From positions 1 through 60,625 of the forward strand of contig JAHKAA010000024.1 of the NCBI GenBank assembly GCA_018825965.1: a stretch of 60,625 nucleotides of DNA, read 5' to 3'. The notes beneath the pieces are model-generated. The model was not told the origin of the DNA, searched no databases, and was given only the letters and a program-made list of their open reading frames with translations. Below, piece after piece: positions 56,296-60,625 of the stretch. Source of the stretch: Gammaproteobacteria bacterium (GTDB taxonomy: Bacteria; Pseudomonadota; Gammaproteobacteria; Enterobacterales; Alteromonadaceae). Numbering within the stretch: the stretch's first letter is position 1; the number at the start of each line of letters is the position of its first letter. The position numbers and the translations under genes are program-made.

Positions 56296-57579
56296 CTAGA
56301 CCAGCAAACCCCAATCCTCATAAGCGGCTTTAGCTAACTGTTCCCGAAATTGTGGGGCTGCTATTTCAATTAAAGCTCTGGCTCTTTCAGTCAAACTGCG
56401 TGCCCGCAAGTTTGCCACTCCAAATTCTGTCACCACATAATGCACATGAGCCCGGGTCGTGACCACACCAGCGCCAGGCGCCAATAAAGAACTGATCCTG
56501 GACACTGTGCCGCCAGCTGCTGTGGCTGGTAATGCAATGACAGAACGCCCGCCTTCGGACAAAGCAGCGCCACGGACAAAATCCATCTGCCCGCCTACAC
56601 CCGAATAAATACGGGTTCCGAGTGAATCCGCACACACCTGTCCGGATAAATCGACCTGCAAAGCACTGTTAATGGCCATCACCTGGGGGTTCTGCCGGAT
56701 CACAGCAGTGTCATTGGTGTAAGCCACATCTAAAAACACCACTTCCGGATTGTCATCCACAAAGTCATACAAAGCCTGACTGCCCATCGCAAAAGTAGTG
56801 ACTATTTTGCCCGGATGTTTTTTCTTATTGCAGTTGGTAAACACGCCTTTTTCCAGCAGAGGTAAAACGCCGTCAGAAAACATTTCGGTGTGAATACCTA
56901 AATGCTGCCTGTCGCCAAGGCAAGCCAAAGTGGCGTCAGGAATAGCCCCTATACCCATTTGCAGGCAATCGCCATCGCGCACTAAGCTCGCCACATGACG
57001 GCCTATCTGTGCTGTCACAGGATCAACAACAGCAGGTAAATGCAAAGGAATGGGACTATCCAGTTCCACATAAGCCGCAAAATCTTTCAGATGCACAAAA
57101 GAATCGCCATGAGTACGGGGCATATTCGGATTGATCTGCGCTATGATTTTTTTCGCAGACTGCAAAGCAGCTCTGGTGGCTTCCACTGAAATACCAAGGC
57201 TACACAAGCCATGTTTATCCGGCGGCGATACCTGAATAATAGCGGTATCCAGCTTTTGCTCCCCACTGCGGAACAACTTAGGAATTTCCGATAAAAAGGC
57301 AGGTACATAATCAGCCAGCCCTGCATTCACAGCTGGCCGACTGGGTCTGCCAACAAAAAACACCCGCTGCCGCAAGTGGCCTTTTAATTCCGCTGAACAT
57401 AAAACTTCGCTGTGTTCTGTATGCAGGCTAAGTAAGGTCAGGTTTTGTTTGTCCAACGCAACACGGGCAAGGCCGTTGAGCATGCTGTAGGGAGTTGCAG
57501 CCATCGAATGACACCAAATGCTTTCGTCATTTTGGATCAATGAAAGTGCTTGTTCGGCCGAATAACAACGCATAAACAT
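56296..57579 (-). CDS. acetyl-CoA hydrolase/CoA-transferase family protein
   Basis: 427 residues, class I CoA-transferase fold. Conserved blocks: SPPDKHGLCSLGISVEA, HVASLVRDGDCLQMGIGAIPDA and GIHTEMFSDG, with Glu232 as the probable catalytic glutamate. The C-terminal SEGGRSVIALPATA and YVVTEFGVANLRARS are typical. It moves CoA between acetyl-CoA and another acid, or hydrolyses it; the acceptor cannot be read. It is near a thiolase, but a beta-barrel gene lies between, so a shared pathway is only a suggestion. Confidence 0.87.
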   Translation of the reverse strand: MFMRCYSAEQALSLIQNDESIWCHSMAATPYSMLNGLARVALDKQNLTLLSLHTEHSEVLCSAELKGHLRQRVFFVGRPSRPAVNAGLADYVPAFLSEIPKLFRSGEQKLDTAIIQVSPPDKHGLCSLGISVEATRAALQSAKKIIAQINPNMPRTHGDSFVHLKDFAAYVELDSPIPLHLPAVVDPVTAQIGRHVASLVRDGDCLQMGIGAIPDATLACLGDRQHLGIHTEMFSDGVLPLLEKGVFTNCNKKKHPGKIVTTFAMGSQALYDFVDDNPEVVFLDVAYTNDTAVIRQNPQVMAINSALQVDLSGQVCADSLGTRIYSGVGGQMDFVRGAALSEGGRSVIALPATAAGGTVSRISSLLAPGAGVVTTRAHVHYVVTEFGVANLRARSLTERARALIEIAAPQFREQLAKAAYEDWGLLV

Positions 57580-57773
57580 CCTTTACTATGGAGTGAAGAT
57601 AGCCGCAGTGTAGTCGCTTTTAATCAGGCAAATGCTGATAAGGATCAACACAAGCTCTGTTCAGGTTGTTTTTTTGCTACATAAATATTTACAAACTTTT
57701 TAAAACAACAATTTACACCCCAGCACCAATCAATTTACACTTCGGGCGCAAAAAAAACACATAAGGAACTGTA

Positions 57774-58376
57774 ATGAAAAACGCATTTAAACCATTGATA
57801 GCACTAGCTTTACTTTCTGCTGCCCCTTTAGCTTTAGCTGAAACATCAGGCTTTGCAGTCACAGCAGATTTAGGCTCTGCCCGCCAGTCTGCCGAAGGAG
57901 ATGCAGGTAATGCAACGTCAGCCTCTTTAGGCCTGAGTTACCAATTCAGCCCTAACTGGTCTGCCAGCCTGAGCTACATCGACTATGGTAATGCTGATGT
58001 TATTGAATTTTCTGACACTTTTGGCGATGACATTATGTATAACGCCACTATTTCAGCAGACAGCACTGGATTAGGTTTACATGCACAGTATATGACGGAC
58101 CGCATGGCAGGACACTGGTCTTTTGGTGGCCGCGCCGGATTGGTTCGTTGGGATACAGATATTAAATTAGCCATTGAACAAATCGGAGCAGGCGGAACTA
58201 TGGCTTCTGATTCTGGAATTACATTCTCTGCTGGCTTAGTCGCTGCTTATAGCATCACAGAACAACTGGATGTCACACTTAGTGCTGACTTTATGCAATA
58301 CAGCATAGAAATCGAAGACGAAAAAGGTGATATCGACAATAGCCGCGTGGCTCTGGGTCTGAAATACCACTTCTGA
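57774..58376 (+). CDS. small outer-membrane beta-barrel protein
   Basis: 200 residues. A signal peptide (cleavage after ALA-ETS) is followed by an eight-strand-like barrel (ASLGLSYQFSPNWSASLSYIDYG, GLGLHAQYMTDRMAGHWSFGGRAGLV) ending in the characteristic YHF. It resembles OmpA-like transmembrane or Ail/OmpX/OmpW-type barrels with no periplasmic domain. Function is unknown. AAGGAA precedes the ATG. It is flanked by metabolic genes on the other strand. Confidence 0.78.
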   Translation: MKNAFKPLIALALLSAAPLALAETSGFAVTADLGSARQSAEGDAGNATSASLGLSYQFSPNWSASLSYIDYGNADVIEFSDTFGDDIMYNATISADSTGLGLHAQYMTDRMAGHWSFGGRAGLVRWDTDIKLAIEQIGAGGTMASDSGITFSAGLVAAYSITEQLDVTLSADFMQYSIEIEDEKGDIDNSRVALGLKYHF

Positions 58377-58388
58377 TGAGTCCCCTGG

Positions 58389-58447
58389 AACCCCGGTTCA
58401 GACTTTTAAGTCCTTTTAAAGAGAAAAGCTAAACCGGGGTTTCTTTT
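58389..58447. terminator. bidirectional terminator between beta-barrel and thiolase genes
   Basis: Arms AACCCCGGTT and AAACCGGGGTT (about 58389-58398 and 58431-58442) with a 32-base loop that itself contains GACTTTTAAGTC. T runs follow on the plus strand. Confidence 0.72.
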
Positions 58448-58448
58448 A

Positions 58449-59633
58449 TCAGAGCCGTTCAATCAATAAAGCTATGCCCTGCCCTCCGCCTATACACATA
58501 GTGATCAAGCCATAACGCCCCGCTGTTCTTTGTAATTCAGCCAAAGCTTTTACCACTAAAATAGCCCCGGTAGCCCCAACAGGATGGCCAAGTGCTATAG
58601 CTCCGCCGTTTGGATTTACTTTAGCAGGATCAAAACCCAGAGTCTGACTGACAGCCATAGCCTGTGATGCAAAAGCTTCGTTAGATTCAATCACATCAAT
58701 CTGTTGCAACAAAAGCCCGGTCTGACTCAGCAGTTTTTGCACTGCGGGTATAGGCCCAAGCCCCATCAGAGCTGGTTCTACTCCGGCAAAACTGTAGCCC
58801 AATAAACGGGCTGCGGCTTTTACACCAAGACGATTGGCTTCACTGCTACTTGCTAACACCAAAGCGGCGGCACCATCATTTAAGCCAGAGGCATTACCGG
58901 CTGTCACCAGACCATCTTTTTTAAAGGCAGCTTTGAGGCGGCTTAAAGTCTCCACTGTGGTATCAGGCCTGATATGTTCATCCTGTTTTACCCAGAGTTC
59001 GTTCTGACGGCACTGAACCATAACAGGCGCAATTTGTTCATCAAAGTAGCCTTGCTGCTGTGCATAAGCGGCACGGCGCTGACTTTCGCAGGCAAAAGCA
59101 TCCAGCTCAGTGCGGCCAAAGCCGTATTGAGCTGCAATAGTTTCAGCAGTCAGCCCCATATGACCAGTACCAAAAGGGTCGGACAAAATACCTAAGGTTA
59201 AATCTGTCACAGCGCCATGCCCAAGGCGTAAACCTTTACGCACTGCGGGTAACAAATAAGCGCCGTTACTCATACTTTCAGCGCCACCTGCCAAAGCAAT
59301 CTGGCTTTGGCCTAATTGGATCAACTGGGCTGCAGAAATCACGGCTTGTAAGGCAGAACCACATAACCTATTGACATTAAAGGCGGCACTGCTGACAGGC
59401 ATACCAGAATTCAGCGCTATATGACGGGCTAAATACGCGTCTTCTGTTCCGGTCGTAATAATATGACCAAAAACGGCATGGTCGATTTGATCTGCCGCCA
59501 CACCACTTCGGCTGATGGCCGCTTTAGCAGCCACGGTGCCCAATTGTGCAGGGCTTAACGAAGACAAAGCGCCGGCAAAACTGCCAATAGCAGTGCGGGC
59601 ACAGCTAAGAATAACCACATCAGAAAGTTGCAT
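58449..59633 (-). CDS. acetyl-CoA acetyltransferase (thiolase)
   Basis: 394 residues. Acyl-accepting Cys91 lies in NRLCGSALQ, His350 in GHPVGATGA and Cys380 in MCIGGGQG; these are the three catalytic positions of degradative/biosynthetic thiolases. It condenses two acetyl-CoA or cleaves acetoacetyl-CoA. It is monocistronic, between two hairpins. It could supply acetoacetyl-CoA for polyhydroxybutyrate or a ketone pathway, or act in fatty-acid breakdown; no neighbouring phb or fad genes are visible to decide. Confidence 0.95.
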   Translation of the reverse strand: MQLSDVVILSCARTAIGSFAGALSSLSPAQLGTVAAKAAISRSGVAADQIDHAVFGHIITTGTEDAYLARHIALNSGMPVSSAAFNVNRLCGSALQAVISAAQLIQLGQSQIALAGGAESMSNGAYLLPAVRKGLRLGHGAVTDLTLGILSDPFGTGHMGLTAETIAAQYGFGRTELDAFACESQRRAAYAQQQGYFDEQIAPVMVQCRQNELWVKQDEHIRPDTTVETLSRLKAAFKKDGLVTAGNASGLNDGAAALVLASSSEANRLGVKAAARLLGYSFAGVEPALMGLGPIPAVQKLLSQTGLLLQQIDVIESNEAFASQAMAVSQTLGFDPAKVNPNGGAIALGHPVGATGAILVVKALAELQRTAGRYGLITMCIGGGQGIALLIERL

Positions 59634-59779
59634 AAGGATCCCAAACTAAACACATCACTAAACACCATGCATAGCAGCTTATCTCAGTTCCCTGTGTGTT
59701 TGCCACTTTGTCCGGACCCCAAACCTTGTGAGAACAAAAAGGCTGTACCATAGTTATCTGCCTGACGACAGATCTGAAG

Positions 59780-60211
59780 ATGGACCAACAACAGATGATG
59801 AGCTATCACGGACAATTTAAGCTTTGGCAGGAAAATCAGCTGATACTGGCGGAAATTCACGGCGCCTGGAGTGTGGATACAGCACAGGATTACGCGATTC
59901 AGCTCAAACAACTGGTTCAGTCTATGAATGGCCAGCCATGGGCTCGTATTGTGTACTTAGATCACTGGCAACTGGGCACACCGGATTTTGAAAAGGTGAT
60001 GCAAGATCTAATGAAATGGTGTGTATTGCATCAGCTCAAATACACAGCTTATGTGTTTCATCCAAACATAATGAAAGAACATCAGTTGGATAAATTTATA
60101 AATTCAGCAGACTACAACAAAAAGATATTCACAAAGCAGCAAGAAGCCTTCGACTGGCTAACAAGCGTAGGCTTCCCCGCTGCCAGCCAATCAGTTCAGA
60201 GCTGTTACTGA
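59780..60211 (+). CDS. STAS/SpoIIAA-like hypothetical protein
   Basis: 143 residues with alternating hydrophobic strands and helices (ILAEIHGAWSVDTAQDYAIQLKQ, ARIVYLDHWQLGTPD), reminiscent of the STAS/SpoIIAA-like fold, though I cannot be sure. No catalytic motif, signal peptide or membrane segment. ATG 59780 follows a GAAG purine stretch. It is transcribed alone toward the double-palindrome region at 60247-60295, next to a GGDEF gene. Confidence 0.55.
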   Translation: MDQQQMMSYHGQFKLWQENQLILAEIHGAWSVDTAQDYAIQLKQLVQSMNGQPWARIVYLDHWQLGTPDFEKVMQDLMKWCVLHQLKYTAYVFHPNIMKEHQLDKFINSADYNKKIFTKQQEAFDWLTSVGFPAASQSVQSCY

Positions 60212-60246
60212 TGAACAATAATACGATTTGAAAATGTATTGGGTAG

Positions 60247-60265
60247 ATCACAGCCAGGCTGTGAT
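60247..60265. repeat. perfect palindrome 1 of an abutting pair
   Basis: ATCACAGCC and GGCTGTGAT are perfect 9-bp arms with one central base. The palindrome ends exactly where palindrome 2 begins. It lies 36 bases after the stop of the 59780-60211 gene. Confidence 0.75.
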
Positions 60266-60295
60266 GATGCACGTTAATGACTATTAACGTGCATC
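60266..60295. repeat. perfect palindrome 2 of an abutting pair
   Basis: GATGCACGTTAAT and ATTAACGTGCATC are perfect 13-bp arms with a GACT loop. No T run follows, so it is not a standard intrinsic terminator. Together with palindrome 1 it would form a double stem-loop in RNA or single-stranded DNA. Confidence 0.8.
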
Positions 60296-60417
60296 AATAG
60301 TTCACTATGAGCGAATAGCGGCCATATAATGAATTCAGGTTTAGGTTGCATAAATGTCTGGTTTGAATCATCAACTGTCATTGAGTATATGCATATAAAG
60401 AATGTACTTCTATTCTG

Positions 60418-60625
60418 TTACTCGCCTTCGAGATCAATGAACACTCGATTCCTGCCGCCGCGCTTGGCGTTGTAGAGTATTTGGTCGGAGGCGTTCATCA
60501 TCATATCCGCATCTGCATAGCCTGATGAACTGCAGGCAATACCAGCAGAGAATGTGCAGGAGAAGGATTGCTGCCCTGCACTGAAATGAATATCCCTAAA
60601 AGAACGTAAAATAGATTCTATGAGC
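60418..60625 (-). CDS. GGDEF-domain protein, 5' part outside window
   Basis: Hand-translated to the window edge: the visible C-terminal 68 residues include FSCTFSAGIACSSSGYADAD, then MMMNASDQILYNAKRGGRNRVF and stop TAA 60420-60418. SAGIA, a D-x-ALY/ILYNAKxGGRN helix and the short tail are typical of the end of a GGDEF (diguanylate cyclase) domain. Enzymatic activity cannot be judged because the GGDEF signature itself lies beyond the window. The first codons and any sensor domain are also unseen. Confidence 0.85.
   Translation of the reverse strand, partial: LIESILRSFRDIHFSAGQQSFSCTFSAGIACSSSGYADADMMMNASDQILYNAKRGGRNRVFIDLEGE

Overview
The window looks like chromosome from a marine or freshwater gammaproteobacterium of the Alteromonadales/Rheinheimera type. 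This is inferred from the gene order sdhCDAB-sucABCD opposite gltA, the LPS/Lol block next to comEC, mfd followed by csiV, an NhaD antiporter, a lysine riboswitch on lysC and a secreted chitin-degradation cluster. Base composition is moderate, and no rRNA or tRNA gene was recognised. Both ends cut a gene: a DUF2200-type protein at the left and a GGDEF protein at the right.

Region 1 (1-5.3 kb) is accessory: small hypothetical, secreted or membrane proteins, an ArsR regulator with an SRPBCC partner, and a periplasmic metallo-beta-lactamase-fold hydrolase. It also holds one convincing integron attC-like site (4245-4327) directly after a small membrane-protein gene, and a diverged ~42-bp repeat upstream of two neighbouring small genes. 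The stretch looks like a remnant gene-cassette cluster without a visible integrase.

Region 2 (5.3-16.7 kb) is the TCA-cycle core: sdhC-sdhD-sdhA-sdhB-sucA-sucB-sucC-sucD on the minus strand, with hairpins in several internal gaps, and gltA divergent from sdhC. Region 3 (16.7-29.6 kb) holds the csdA-csdE sulfur-transfer pair facing tcdA, then an envelope block: comEC-msbA-lpxK-Trm112-like-kdsB-pseudouridine synthase on the minus strand, a DUF2062 gene, and lolC-lolD-lolE. Region 4 (29.7-38.1 kb, plus strand) has a PilZ-like gene, mfd, csiV, a lipoprotein, radD and an HDOD gene.

Region 5 (38-49 kb, minus strand) has lysC with a full lysine aptamer and an abutting palindromic element, nhaD, an exonuclease/DUF294 signalling pair, a BCCT transporter, a porin and an M49-like zinc-peptidase lipoprotein. 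Region 6 (49.4-56.3 kb, plus strand) is a three-enzyme chitinolytic cluster: a ChiA-type GH18 chitinase with a 10-copy Gly-Asp-Thr linker, a multidomain GH18 chitinase and an AA10 LPMO. It is preceded by a TGACA-N4-TGTCA palindrome that may be a NagR-type operator. Region 7 (56.3-60.6 kb) has a CoA-transferase/hydrolase, a small outer-membrane barrel, a thiolase, a STAS-like unknown and, before the GGDEF gene, two perfect palindromes that abut exactly.
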